A DNA stretch of 34,488 nt from Desulfuromonas sp. (GCA_002868925.1 PKTZ01000152.1:22538-57025), one strand, 5' to 3'. Shown: positions 24,755 to 33,428, counted from the first letter of the stretch. The notes: a model not told the origin generated them from the sequence alone. Numbers and translations: made by a program.

Positions 24755-24958
24755 GGTTTGTTCTCCTTTCGGTTTGCGTGCAGCATGATATAGCACGACG
24801 TGACCGACGGGGCAAGCCTCTACAATGTTAGCGTGAACCCTGTTCTGCTACTTGAATTCTGTTTTGTAAACAGTTGTTGAAATGTGAAGGGGATTTGACT
24901 GGGAAGCGATCATCGCGCTTTGTATACTTCTTCTATTTTAATGATAGAGGAGTTTTAG

Positions 24959-25273
24959 ATGAGATCGCTTGTCCTGGCTGTTGTTTTATTGGTAGGTTTT
25001 TCATTTGGTAGCACCGTGTTGGCCAACAGCGGCCCGGTCGAGGTACGGTTCGAGGCCACTCCCGGGGATGTCACCTATACGCACGCCGCGCATACCCGGT
25101 TCGGGGCGAAATGCCAGTCGTGCCATCACAATGGCGTCCTCTCCGGCACCTGTCACCGCTGTCATGACGGCAAGCAGGCACCTCACTTCAAAGTAGCGGC
25201 ACACAAGGTCTGCAAGGAGTGTCACCAGAAGAAGGGCGGACCGGTCAACTGCAAGGGTTGTCACCTCCGTTAA
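24959..25273 (+). CDS. Small secreted tetrahaem cytochrome c (c3/c7-like)
   Basis: A periplasmic electron carrier, 104 residues. The signal peptide is about 1-22 ('LVLAVVLLVGFSFGSTVLA'). Four CxxCH haem sites lie at 52-56 (CQSCH), 65-69 (CHRCH), 85-89 (CKECH) and 98-102 (CKGCH). Extra His residues (41, 45, 57, 76, 82) are available as distal ligands, as in class III cytochromes. The lysine-rich C-terminal half resembles the c7 family of Geobacter and Desulfuromonas, but those have three haems. AGAGGAG precedes the ATG by about 8 nt. It is monocistronic with its own terminator. A role in periplasmic electron transfer to metals or sulfur is inferred from the family. Confidence 0.93.
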   Translation: MRSLVLAVVLLVGFSFGSTVLANSGPVEVRFEATPGDVTYTHAAHTRFGAKCQSCHHNGVLSGTCHRCHDGKQAPHFKVAAHKVCKECHQKKGGPVNCKGCHLR

Positions 25274-25296
25274 ACCATCCCATCTTTTCAGTTTAA

Positions 25297-25331
25297 AAAA
25301 GGCCCGGCAGTGAAATGCTTCCGGGCCTTTT
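25297..25331 (+). terminator. Intrinsic terminator of the cytochrome gene
   Basis: AAAAGGCCCGG (25297-25307) pairs with CCGGGCCTTTT (25321-25331), loop 13 nt, 23 nt after the stop. Confidence 0.88.
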
Positions 25332-25399
25332 CCATTTCCTTGACAGGGGCGCGGCAGATGAATAGACTTCGTCCATCATTTGCAGCGAAGGAGAACACC

Positions 25400-25879
<480 letters not shown>

Positions 25880-25924
25880 CCCGGACAGCGAAGCGAGAGT
25901 CACTTTAATCGGTCGAGGCAGGTT

Positions 25925-26659
25925 TTGAGCAGAAAAAAAGACGCCATCTACGCCGGGCCGCTCAGCGAAATCGTCGATTTCAGGTTCGATGAGCGGGTCG
26001 CCGATGTTTTTGCCGACATGATCCAGCGCTCGGTCCCCGGCTACAGCATGCTGATCTCGACCATCGGAGTGCTGGCGGCAAAGTACGCCCAGGCCGATAG
26101 CCACTGCTACGACCTCGGTTGTTCGCTCGGGGCGGTCAGTCTTGTGCTGCGGCAACGGATCGCCCAGCCGGGTTGCGATGTTATCGCGGTCGACAATTCA
26201 CCGGCGATGATCGAGCGGGCGCAGGAGTTGCTGGCGCGTGACACTTCAGCAAACGTACCGGTCTCGCTGGCCTGCGCCGATATCCGCGATGTTGTCATCG
26301 AGAACGCATCAATCGTCGTTCTCAACCTGACTCTGCAGTTCATTCCGCCGGCTGAACGGCTGCTGCTTCTGCAGCGGATTTACGACGGCCTGCGGCCGGG
26401 CGGGATCCTCGTCCTCTCGGAAAAGATCGCCTTCGACGAGCCGGAGAGGCAGCAGTTTCACGATGCGCTGCAACAGGACTTCAAGCGGGCCAACGGCTAC
26501 AGTGAACTCGAGATCAGCCAGAAGCGGACCGCCCTGGAGAAGGTGATGATCCCGGAGAGCCTGGCTACGCATCGCCAGCGTCTGATGGAGGCGGGGTTCC
26601 CGTTTGTCGATACCTGGTTCCAGTGCTTCAACTTCGCCTCCCTCGTTGCCGTCAAATGA
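25925..26659 (+). CDS. cmoA: Carboxy-S-adenosyl-L-methionine synthase
   Basis: Makes carboxy-SAM from SAM and prephenate, the donor that CmoB uses for 5-carboxymethoxyuridine in tRNA wobble positions. The product is 244 residues (E. coli 247). The start '[20 protein letters not shown]' and '[18 protein letters not shown]' are typical of CmoA, followed by motif I '[17 protein letters not shown]'. '[19 protein letters not shown]' and '[11 protein letters not shown]' also match. The start is a TTG at 25925 with GAGGCAGG close upstream. Its TGA overlaps the cmoB ATG in ATGA, so the two are translationally coupled. Confidence 0.95.
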   Translation: MSRKKDAIYAGPLSEIVDFRFDERVADVFADMIQRSVPGYSMLISTIGVLAAKYAQADSHCYDLGCSLGAVSLVLRQRIAQPGCDVIAVDNSPAMIERAQELLARDTSANVPVSLACADIRDVVIENASIVVLNLTLQFIPPAERLLLLQRIYDGLRPGGILVLSEKIAFDEPERQQFHDALQQDFKRANGYSELEISQKRTALEKVMIPESLATHRQRLMEAGFPFVDTWFQCFNFASLVAVK

Positions 26660-27627
26660 GCCTTTACGACCCCCTTTACCGACAACTCGAAACGATGGGG
26701 CTGACCCGCTGGTCGGAGCAGCTGCAAAGCTCCCTGCCGGGACTGCTCAATCCGGCGCGTAACCGTGACCTGATCCGCTGGCAGGAGGCGCTGCAGGAGC
26801 TGCCGCAGGTCCACCCGTCGTCCGTCGAGCTCAAACAGCGGCTCGAGATCGGGCGGGCAGGGGATCTTGGCGATGTCGACCGGGACGGGTTCATCTCCCT
26901 CCTTAAGACCTTCCACCCCTGGCGCAAGGGGCCGATATCTCTGTTCGGGGTCGAGATCGACACCGAGTGGCGTTCCGACTGGAAGTGGGACCGTCTGCTG
27001 CCGCACATCCGGCCACTCGCCGGGCGCACGGTGCTCGATGTCGGTTGTGGCAACGGTTACCACGGCTGGCGCATGCTCGGGGAGGGGGCCGACTTCGTGC
27101 TCGGCATCGACCCGACCCTGGTGTTCGTGATGCAGCACCGGGTGATTCAGCACTACCTGGCCAGCGAACGCCATCAGCTGTTGCCGCTGCGGCTCGAAGA
27201 TGTCCCGCCTAACCTGAACGGATTCGATACTGTTTTTTCAATGGGGGTGCTCTACCATCGCCGTTCGCCGCTCGATCACCTGTTGGCGCTCAGGGGCTGC
27301 CTGCAGCCCGGCGGCGAGCTGGTGCTGGAGACACTGATCGTCGAGGGGGACGAAACGACCGTTTTCATGCCGGAGGACCGTTACGCCAAGATGCGCAACG
27401 TCTGGTTCCTCCCCTCGGTCGCTGTGATGAAGCTCTGGCTGCAACGCTGCGGTTTCGTCGACATCGCCTGCGTCGATATCAACCGGACCAGCACCGAAGA
27501 ACAGCGACGGACCGAGTGGATGACCGACGAGTCGTTAGCCGACTACCTCGATCCGTACGATCCGACCAGAACGATCGAAGGCCACCCGGCTCCGACGCGC
27601 GCCATCTTCACCGCTACCCGCCCATAA
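26656..27627 (+). CDS. cmoB: tRNA U34 carboxymethyltransferase
   Basis: Transfers the carboxymethyl group of carboxy-SAM to 5-hydroxyuridine-34 of tRNAs. The product is 323 residues, the same as E. coli CmoB. Helical N-terminus '[19 protein letters not shown]', then '[20 protein letters not shown]', SAM-like binding '[20 protein letters not shown]', '[13 protein letters not shown]' and '[16 protein letters not shown]' are all hallmarks. The start is the ATG at 26656 overlapping the cmoA stop; the track's 26623 start would be 33 nt inside cmoA. It is followed by paired palindromic repeats rather than an obvious U-tract terminator. Confidence 0.96.
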   Translation: MSLYDPLYRQLETMGLTRWSEQLQSSLPGLLNPARNRDLIRWQEALQELPQVHPSSVELKQRLEIGRAGDLGDVDRDGFISLLKTFHPWRKGPISLFGVEIDTEWRSDWKWDRLLPHIRPLAGRTVLDVGCGNGYHGWRMLGEGADFVLGIDPTLVFVMQHRVIQHYLASERHQLLPLRLEDVPPNLNGFDTVFSMGVLYHRRSPLDHLLALRGCLQPGGELVLETLIVEGDETTVFMPEDRYAKMRNVWFLPSVAVMKLWLQRCGFVDIACVDINRTSTEEQRRTEWMTDESLADYLDPYDPTRTIEGHPAPTRAIFTATRP

Positions 27628-27630
27628 CCC

Positions 27631-27715
27631 CGGGACTGTCCCCGGTTTTATCGGGGGCTGTCCCAGTTATCAGATGTCCTTAAAAAAGAGACAGCCCCCG
27701 TTCGGGGACTGTCCC
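27631..27715. repeat. Two pairs of GGGAC-type palindromic repeats after cmoB
   Basis: The first pair is GGGACTGTCCCCGG-TTTTAT-CGGGGGCTGTCCC (27631-27664). The second is GACAGCCCCCG-TTC-GGGGACTGTCCC (27690-27715). The second pair ends with the same TTCGGGGACTGTCCC as the copy after 17795. They start 3 nt after the cmoB stop and could form the 3' end of its mRNA. Confidence 0.8.
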
Positions 27716-27746
27716 TGCGAGCTAAGTACACCAAGAAAATTAAAAG

Positions 27747-27905
27747 CTGTTTTCACGCAAAGCCGCGAAGTCGCGAAGAAAAGCAAGAACAAACTAAGGT
27801 TGAAGATCAAAATCTCAAAAGAAATTAATAAGGTTTTTGTTTTAACCCAAAAAAAGGTTTTTCTTTTCAAGGTGTAGATTTTCTTTGCAGCTTTGCGTGA
27901 AACAG
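27747..27905. repeat. ~159-bp inverted-repeat element with ACGCAAAG ends
   Basis: The left end CTGTTTTCACGCAAAGC and the right end GCTTTGCGTGAAACAG (read on the other strand as CTGTTTCACGCAAAGC) differ by one base. The interior is AT-rich and non-coding. It has the same type of ends as 14228-14355, with different interior sequence. Confidence 0.65.
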
Positions 27906-28014
27906 TTTTTGACTCTCTTGGTGCTCTTGGTGATTTGGTGGCTAACTGTTATTCGGATGTTTAATTATAGGTCTTGCGGTGTGAAGCGGCACGGTTCCTG
28001 GCCCGCAACTGCCC

Positions 28015-28048
28015 GGGACAGTCCCCGATGAAGCGAGGGGACAGCCCC
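28015..28048. repeat. GGGAC-type palindromic repeat pair
   Basis: GGGACAGTCCCC, spacer GATGAAGCGA, GGGGACAGCCCC; same architecture as 17860-17892 and 24130-24161. It lies downstream of the ATPase gene stop. Confidence 0.75.
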
Positions 28049-28166
28049 TGTTTTGCTTTTCTTGGCGGCTTTGCGTCTTGAGTGAACGCCAGCGAACGGG
28101 CGTGAGGCGATTTTTCATGGTGAGTGGAGAGCTGAATTGGTCGGTCTGAATCCCCGGTTCAGCGGA

Positions 28167-30131
28167 CTAGCCGATATTGATAACGCTGTCGCCGATCTCT
28201 TCGGTCCGCTTCCGGATCTCTTCAATCTGCTCGGCCGGAACACTGCGCAGCAGTTCCTCGAGGGTGGTCTCGCCGTTTCGGACCAGTTCCAGCCCGTTCT
28301 GCAGCATGGTCTTGCGCCCGGCCTGGTGGAACATTAAATCCCTGAGTTCCGCATTGTCGGTGGTGCGGCCGATAGCGACCGACTCTTCGCGGGTCGGGAT
28401 CCACATTTCACTCAACAGCCGCCGGCCTGAAAATCCGGTGTAGTTGCAAAGGGCGCAACCGGCCCCGTGTAGCTGCTTGATCCGTCTGGTCAGGATGAGC
28501 GGTAGCCCCTGCAGCAGTTTGCCGTCGGTCTGGTGCGCCTCGCGGCAGTGCAGACAGTTGACCCGAACCAGGCGCTGGGCGATGACGCCGCGGACAGTGG
28601 ACGCGATCAGCGACGGGTCGACCCCCATGTCGACCAGGCGGGTGATGGCGCTGGTTGCGTCGTTGGTGTGCAGGGTCGAAAAGACGGTATGGCCGGTGAG
28701 GGCGGCGCGGATGGCGATAGTGCTGGTCTCCAGGTCGCGCATCTCGCCGACCATGATGTAGTCGGGGTCCTGGCGCAGAAAGGAGCGGAGCAGTTCGGCG
28801 AACGAATTCCCGATCTTCTCGTTGACCTCGCACTGCGAGATGTCACCTAGCGAGTACTCGATCGGATCTTCGGCGGTCAGGATCTTGACGCCGGGGGTGT
28901 TGACCTTATTGAGGATGGCGTAGAGGGTCGAGGTTTTGCCCGAGCCGGTCGGCCCGGTGACCAGGTAGATGCCGGTCGGTTTGTCGAGCAACCGTTCGAG
29001 CTCGTTGAGTTCGGTCGGCGGGAAGCCGAGGGCGTCGAGGGCGGTCGGGCGGATCTTGTCGAGGATCCGGATGACCACGTTTTCGCCGAACCGGGTCGGA
29101 ATGATCGAAACCCGGAAGTCGACCTTCCGCTTCTTGCCGTTACTGACGATCTGCACCCGGAAACTCCCATCCTGGGGGCGCCGCCGCTCGGCGATATCGA
29201 GATCGCTTTGGACCTTGACCTTGGAGGTCAGGGAGGGGCCGTGGGTGCGGATCTCCTCGGAAGACGAGTCGAGATCGAGTTTCTGCAGGATCCCGTCGAT
29301 GCGGAATCGTGGGAACATCCCGTCCTCGGTGTTTTCGAGGTGGATATCGCTCGCTCCGGCATTGACCGCCACGGTCAGGATTTTTTTTAAAAGGTACTCG
29401 ATGTTGTGCTCGAGTACATACTGCGAGCTGATCTCTTCATCGCTGTAATCTTCAAGAGAGAGATCGATGTTCTTGAAATAACGGGAGGTTCCGTAGATCT
29501 GTTCGTGGGCAAACTTGATGTCGCTGTCCCGGGCGATTGCCCCGATGATTTTATGGCGGATTGCGGCCTCGAGTTCGGCCAGCTCGTAGGGGTGTAGCGG
29601 GATTGCCATCGCCAGGATCACCGAGTCGTTTTTCTGCTCAACGACGACGGCGCGGTTTTTTACGGCGTAGTTCTTGTTGATGAATCGACCGAGCCCGGGG
29701 GTGAGGTCGTACTCCTTGAGCTGCAGGTACGGCATGTTGTACTGGTTCGACAGGGCCGTTGCCAGCTGGTCCTCTGAGATCATATTGAGCTGGACGAGGG
29801 TATCTCCGAGTGAAATTCTTCTCTGCTGACTGATTTCGAGGGCATGCTCGAGTTGCCCTTTATTGATAACCTTATTCCGGATCAGGATCTGACCCAGTTT
29901 CTCCCGCTTGTTGTAATAGTCGAGGGTGACGTTGAGGTCTCTTTCGCTCAGGAACTCCTGCTCGACCAGAATACGGCCCAAAGGTTTGTCAGACCCCTGC
30001 TGCAGATCGAGTGCTTGCTCGAGTTGCTCGGTATTGATCAGTTCACACTCCAACAGGATTTCACCCAGCTTCTTCTCTTTCATCTCGCCCCGTTCTTCAA
30101 GCGGCAATGCAAGCTTCGGTTGTTGAAACAT
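28167..30131 (-). CDS. GspE/PilB-family secretion ATPase with two N-terminal MshEN-like repeats
   Basis: The product is 654 residues from the ATG at 30131, 1 nt after the upstream stop. Two MshEN-like units lie at 21-70 ('KLGEILLECELINTEQLEQA') and 78-130 ('KLGQILIRNKVINKGQLEHA'). Such units bind cyclic di-GMP in MshE, but here the conserved Gly of each xxG(L/I) turn is Glu, Lys or Asn. The ATPase core has Walker A 'GPTGSGKTSTLYA', Asp box 'ILTAEDPIEY', Walker B 'DYIMVGEMRD' and His box 'FSTLHTND'. A tetracysteine zinc site 'CLHC'...'CALC' follows. It would power a type IV pilus or type II secretion machine, yet no other pilus gene is present. The end of the protein carries an extra 'EELLRSVPAEQIEEI' tail. 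Confidence 0.92.
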   Translation of the reverse strand: MFQQPKLALPLEERGEMKEKKLGEILLECELINTEQLEQALDLQQGSDKPLGRILVEQEFLSERDLNVTLDYYNKREKLGQILIRNKVINKGQLEHALEISQQRRISLGDTLVQLNMISEDQLATALSNQYNMPYLQLKEYDLTPGLGRFINKNYAVKNRAVVVEQKNDSVILAMAIPLHPYELAELEAAIRHKIIGAIARDSDIKFAHEQIYGTSRYFKNIDLSLEDYSDEEISSQYVLEHNIEYLLKKILTVAVNAGASDIHLENTEDGMFPRFRIDGILQKLDLDSSSEEIRTHGPSLTSKVKVQSDLDIAERRRPQDGSFRVQIVSNGKKRKVDFRVSIIPTRFGENVVIRILDKIRPTALDALGFPPTELNELERLLDKPTGIYLVTGPTGSGKTSTLYAILNKVNTPGVKILTAEDPIEYSLGDISQCEVNEKIGNSFAELLRSFLRQDPDYIMVGEMRDLETSTIAIRAALTGHTVFSTLHTNDATSAITRLVDMGVDPSLIASTVRGVIAQRLVRVNCLHCREAHQTDGKLLQGLPLILTRRIKQLHGAGCALCNYTGFSGRRLLSEMWIPTREESVAIGRTTDNAELRDLMFHQAGRKTMLQNGLELVRNGETTLEELLRSVPAEQIEEIRKRTEEIGDSVINIG

Positions 30132-30132
30132 G

Positions 30133-30819
30133 TCAGGATGCCGCAGCAAATCTGTGTTTTGGGTTCTCCGGGATTTCGGGCGCGTCACTCTGCGTCATGA
30201 TGTAGTCCCAGACTTTACCGTGGGTTTGCCGGTCCATATCCTGAAACTGGACGCCCAGGATAAGTGCCCTGGCTTCGGCAGCTTGCTCCCGTTTTTGCTG
30301 CCAGGCGATCCGCGCCGTCATTTTCAGCGGGGAATCGGCTCCGGGCAGCCCCAGTAATACTTGAAGTGTATCATCTTGTCGCAGGGCGCCAAGTAGCCCC
30401 TTCGTTAAAATTGCCGCCCCCTTGGTGCTGATATTGAGTACACGCCCCGGGGATTTGACCTCTTTCCAGGCCACTCTGAGCGGCAGATTCTGCGAAACCC
30501 TGAGCCGGTAATTTTCCCGCGAGGCTTCAAGCAGTTCGCGCAGGGAAGAATGGTACTGGTCGAGGCTCTGCGCTTCGGAAGAAGAGCTGTCGTTCTTGAT
30601 TAGTTGACTTTTCTCCTGCTCGACGTTTTTCAGCAGGTTGCGGTAATGCTTTATCTGGGTCAGGAGTGCGTCCCGGTGCATGGTGAAGCTTTTGGTGGCG
30701 ACGAAAACGTCGTTGACGGTCACGGTTTCCTTGCAGTGCTGGCAGGTGATATTACCGATTTCAACCAAGAAAGGTGATTTGATCGTCCCCTCGCATTGAG
30801 GACATTTCATCTGTAGCAT
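30133..30819 (-). CDS. Zinc-ribbon, coiled-coil, PilZ-domain protein
   Basis: The product is 228 residues from the ATG at 30819, which has GGGGGAAA about 5 nt before it; the track start at 30873 lacks a ribosome site. Residues 6-29 are a zinc ribbon (C6-x2-C9, C26-x2-C29). Residues about 45-100 are a charged helix, probably a coiled coil ('ALLTQIKHYRNLLKNVEQEK'). Residues about 100-205 are a PilZ domain with the cyclic di-GMP motifs RENYR-L-R (101-107) and NISTKG (129-134, the D/N-x-S-x-x-G element). It is followed 1 nt later by the ATPase gene, so the two are coupled and probably work together. Confidence 0.85.
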   Translation of the reverse strand: MLQMKCPQCEGTIKSPFLVEIGNITCQHCKETVTVNDVFVATKSFTMHRDALLTQIKHYRNLLKNVEQEKSQLIKNDSSSSEAQSLDQYHSSLRELLEASRENYRLRVSQNLPLRVAWKEVKSPGRVLNISTKGAAILTKGLLGALRQDDTLQVLLGLPGADSPLKMTARIAWQQKREQAAEARALILGVQFQDMDRQTHGKVWDYIMTQSDAPEIPENPKHRFAAAS

Positions 30820-31126
30820 TCGATTTCCCCCTCGCTTGCCATGAAAATAAGTAGATGTTTGATTGTCGGTCAAGGTTGACTTGACTCGTCGAGTAAAAAT
30901 CTAACCGGTGGGGTTATATATGTCAATGCACAAATCCAAGTATTTGGATGTTTTCCTCGTTGCCTTGGGGGATTCTTCTCGTCGGCGATGCAGGCGGTCG
31001 CTTCCCCGGTAAACTTTACCGGATCTTTACAGAGTTATTAATGGGGCTTTAACCGGTTTCGTTAAGGTACAATCAAATATAAAGGAAAAGCTCCGAAAAC
31101 CGGACAGACCTGAAAGGATAAAAATT
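30820..31126. other. 307-bp divergent region between PilZ gene and msrB
   Basis: A TTGACC (- strand, 30868-30873) lies upstream of the PilZ gene, but its -10 partner is poor. TACAAT (31068-31073) is a fair -10 for msrB, 53 nt before its ATG, without a good -35. ACTCG-T-CGAGT (30884-30894) is a small palindrome. The motif AACCGGT occurs at 30902 and 31051. No gene is seen. Confidence 0.45.
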
Positions 31127-31753
31127 ATGAAAACTCTTACGATTACATTTTTCAGCCTGACCCTGTTCCTGTTCGGCGTCCTTCAGGTGCAGAGCGAGGA
31201 TATGGCTGACACGATGCATAAAAGTGAAGAGATGGGCATGTCGAAACCGATGATGTCGGATGGTATGATGAAAAAAGACGACATGAAGATGGAGGATGAC
31301 ACGATGAAAATGGAAAAGCCGATGATCCCCTCCGACGAGGAGTTGAAAAAGAAACTGACCCCGCTGCAGTACAAGGTCACCCGGCAGGACGGCACCGAGC
31401 CGGCATTCAATAACGCCTACTGGGACAACCACGAGCCGGGGATTTATGTCGATATTATCTCCGGGGAACCGCTGTTTAGCTCGCTCGACAAGTATGAGTC
31501 AGGGACCGGCTGGCCGAGCTTTACCCGGCCGATCGATCCGGACCAGATCGTTGAGAAAGAAGACCGCAGCTTCTTCATGACCCGGACCGAGGTCCGCAGC
31601 AAGAGCGCCGATGCCCATCTCGGTCACGTCTTCAACGACGGGCCGGCCCCGACCGGATTGCGCTACTGCATGAACTCGGCAGCGCTCCGCTTTATCCCCC
31701 TGGCTGATCTGGAAAAAGAGGGGTACGGCGAGTACGCGAAACTCTTCAAATAA
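31127..31753 (+). CDS. msrB: Exported peptide-methionine (R)-S-oxide reductase with Met-rich N-terminus
   Basis: Reduces methionine-R-sulfoxide in proteins; the signal peptide (about 1-23) places it in the periplasm or on the membrane. The product is 208 residues. Residues 26-66 are a low-complexity linker with 13 methionines, plus Asp, Glu and Lys. The MsrB domain (about 70-205) has '[10 protein letters not shown]', '[12 protein letters not shown]' and the catalytic cysteine C181 in '[11 protein letters not shown]'. It lacks both zinc-binding CxxC pairs of many MsrBs, and C181 is the only cysteine, so there is no internal resolving cysteine. AAAGGA stands before the ATG. msrA follows 27 nt later. 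Confidence 0.93.
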   Translation: MKTLTITFFSLTLFLFGVLQVQSEDMADTMHKSEEMGMSKPMMSDGMMKKDDMKMEDDTMKMEKPMIPSDEELKKKLTPLQYKVTRQDGTEPAFNNAYWDNHEPGIYVDIISGEPLFSSLDKYESGTGWPSFTRPIDPDQIVEKEDRSFFMTRTEVRSKSADAHLGHVFNDGPAPTGLRYCMNSAALRFIPLADLEKEGYGEYAKLFK

Positions 31754-31780
31754 TCGAAGCGAAAACGCCCGGAGGTTTTT

Positions 31781-32371
31781 ATGTATAGCAAGCAGATAAT
31801 CTTACTGATCAGTTTTCTGCTCTTCAGTGCCGGATCGGCCCTGGCCGACACGACGGTGTTGGCCGGCGGCTGCTTCTGGTGCATGGAGTCCGATTTCGAA
31901 AAACTGGACGGCGTGACCGATGTCGTTTCCGGCTTCACCGGCGGCACCGTCGAGAACCCGACCTACAACGGCAACCATGCCGGACACTACGAGGCGGTCG
32001 AAATCAGCTACGATCCGGAAAAGGTGAGCTACAAGGAACTGCTCGATTATTACTGGGTCAATATCGATCCATTCGACGACCGTGGCCAGTTTTGTGACAA
32101 GGGCCACAGTTACCTCAGCGCCATCTTCGTCGCCAACGAAGAAGAGCGGAAAATCGCCGAGGCCTCGAAACATGAGATCGCCGCCATGTTCGCGCAGCAG
32201 GAGGTGGTAACACCGATCCTCGATGCCTCGACCTTCTACCCGATCAAGGGGGACGAGAGCTATCACCAGGACTTTTACAAGAAGAGCCCCGTCCGCTACA
32301 AGATCTATCGTTGGAATTGCGGCAGGGATCAGCGGCTACGTGATATCTGGGGTGACAAGACGCCGCACTGA
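31781..32371 (+). CDS. msrA: Exported peptide-methionine (S)-S-oxide reductase
   Basis: Reduces methionine-S-sulfoxide. The product is 196 residues, with signal peptide about 1-22 ('IILLISFLLFSAGSALA') ending before 'DTTVLAGG'. The catalytic motif is 'GGCFWCMESDFEKLDGV' (C31, with C34). 'GHYEAVEISYDPEKVSY' and 'DRGQFCDKGHSYLSAI' are the other hallmarks. Paired with msrB it covers both sulfoxide epimers, so the unit would repair oxidised methionine in exported proteins. It has GGAGG 6-7 nt before the ATG and ends at a strong terminator. Confidence 0.95.
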   Translation: MYSKQIILLISFLLFSAGSALADTTVLAGGCFWCMESDFEKLDGVTDVVSGFTGGTVENPTYNGNHAGHYEAVEISYDPEKVSYKELLDYYWVNIDPFDDRGQFCDKGHSYLSAIFVANEEERKIAEASKHEIAAMFAQQEVVTPILDASTFYPIKGDESYHQDFYKKSPVRYKIYRWNCGRDQRLRDIWGDKTPH

Positions 32372-32397
32372 TTTGAGAAAATAACAGCGAAATCGAC

Positions 32398-32438
32398 AAA
32401 AAAGAGGCCTCCGTTCAGGAAGCCTCTTTTTTTTATTT
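32398..32438 (+). terminator. Intrinsic terminator of msrB-msrA
   Basis: AAAAGAGGCCTCC (32400-32412) pairs with GGAAGCCTCTTTT (32418-32430) with one mismatch, followed by a further T-run. Confidence 0.9.
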
Positions 32439-32495
32439 TGGGAGTTAAGGATTGGCGTGCTTATTCGCCTTAGTGCGACCAGCCGTCGTTTATGC

Positions 32496-33227
32496 CTAGA
32501 TGCCGCCACCGTCTGAAAAGTTGATGTCGCAGTAGACCGGGCCGGATTTACCATCATCACGCAAATGGCGCCAGCGGCCGGCACGTTCCTCTTCTCCCGG
32601 CGCGACCGCCGTTGTGCAGCATTGGCAACCGATGCTGGGATACGATTCGGCATGGAGCGGATGGATCGGAACCTCATGTTTTTCGAGGTAGTTGTCGACC
32701 ATCTCCTCGGTCCAGTCGAGAATAGGGTTGAGCCGGTAACCACCGAAGCGGGGGTCGATCGAGAGGATGTCGAGGTTGGCCCGGGCGTTCCCTTCTTCGC
32801 GGCGCAACCCGCCAAAGGCAAGGCTTTTGTTTTGATCATTCATGTAGCGGATGAATGGATCGGACTTGCGCAATTTACAACAGGTCGGTTGCCCCTGCTC
32901 GGTTTTGTAAAGTTTGCAGGTATATTTTTCTTCCTGCTGCTCAGGGGTCAGCTCCGGGTAGAGGGTGACGATGTTCAGCCGGTAACGACGCATGAAATCA
33001 TCACGCAGGTTGAGCGTTTCGTGAAAGTGAAACCCGGTATCGACGAACAGGATGTCGTTTTCAGCGCCGAGCCGGTAAAAGCAGTGCATGAGGAGTGATG
33101 CGGTTTTTTGCATACTCGAAAGCAGCACAGCATCGGAGCCGAAGGTCTTGATGCCATAGGCGACCCGTTCAATGACGTCCTGTTCCGCCAGCATCTGATT
33201 CGTTTTTTCAAGATCGATATCGAACAA
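32496..33227 (-). CDS. cysH: Phosphoadenylyl/adenylyl-sulfate reductase, divergent C-terminus
   Basis: Reduces APS or PAPS to sulfite in assimilatory sulfate reduction. The product is 243 residues. The adenylyl-group domain shows 'ILFVDTGFHFHETL' and the conserved Arg region 'AFGGLRREEGNARA'. Cysteines 'TCCKL' and 'GCQCCT' match the CC...CxxC ligands of the [4Fe-4S] cluster of APS-type reductases. The usual C-terminal ECG(L/I)H motif with the catalytic cysteine is absent; the end is 'GKSGPVYCDINFSDGGGI'. The start is a TTG at 33227 with GAGGTGAG 3 nt upstream. A sulfite reductase-like gene diverges from it, supporting the pathway assignment. Confidence 0.87.
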   Translation of the reverse strand: MFDIDLEKTNQMLAEQDVIERVAYGIKTFGSDAVLLSSMQKTASLLMHCFYRLGAENDILFVDTGFHFHETLNLRDDFMRRYRLNIVTLYPELTPEQQEEKYTCKLYKTEQGQPTCCKLRKSDPFIRYMNDQNKSLAFGGLRREEGNARANLDILSIDPRFGGYRLNPILDWTEEMVDNYLEKHEVPIHPLHAESYPSIGCQCCTTAVAPGEEERAGRWRHLRDDGKSGPVYCDINFSDGGGI

Positions 33228-33428
33228 AACTCACCTCGTCTGAATGGTATCCCTATTAAAGTAATGTGGATTGACGTTTTGAATTTATAATTTACTTTAC
33301 AAATATAGTCAAGATAAATATTATTATTGTTCGGCAGGTTGGTGTGTTAGCGGGGCCAACGTGAAAAGCTTTATTTGGTGTGAGGCATCACATCTGCTAG
33401 ACTGAAGCGCATGCGAAAGGGGTAAAGA
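33228..33428. promoter_or_regulatory. Divergent AT-rich promoter region cysH / sulfite reductase
   Basis: A 201-bp gap between divergent genes with an AT-rich core (33280-33335). It contains TTGACG (33271) and TATAAT (33286), but not at promoter spacing. Both genes must be driven from here, and a shared sulfur-responsive operator is plausible; no known motif is recognised. Confidence 0.4.

Larger units (their letters stand above)
27628..28166. other. 539-bp gene-free repeat island
   Basis: It holds GGGAC-type pairs (27631-27715 and 28015-28048), the ACGCAAAG inverted element (27747-27905), the phrase CTCTTGGTGCTCTTGGTG after it, and a solo TTTTCTTGGCGGCTTTGCG (28059-28078). The centre (27800-27860) is AT-rich. 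The 66-67 codon ORFs over it on both strands mirror each other and lack ribosome sites; I call no gene. The segment 27925-28010 shows nothing I can name. Confidence 0.7.

Noticed and set aside
24834-24958. Possible c-di-GMP (GEMM) riboswitch before the cytochrome gene
   Set aside because: GEMM riboswitches are common before Geobacter cytochromes, so I looked, but the conserved core sequences are not there.
27670-27877. Overlapping 66-67 codon ORFs on both strands
   Set aside because: Both cover the palindromic repeats and AT-rich interior of the repeat element; composition is K/F-rich and no start signal is present.
27628-28166. CRISPR array
   Set aside because: The repeats are palindromic pairs with variable spacing and orientation, too few, and no cas genes are near.
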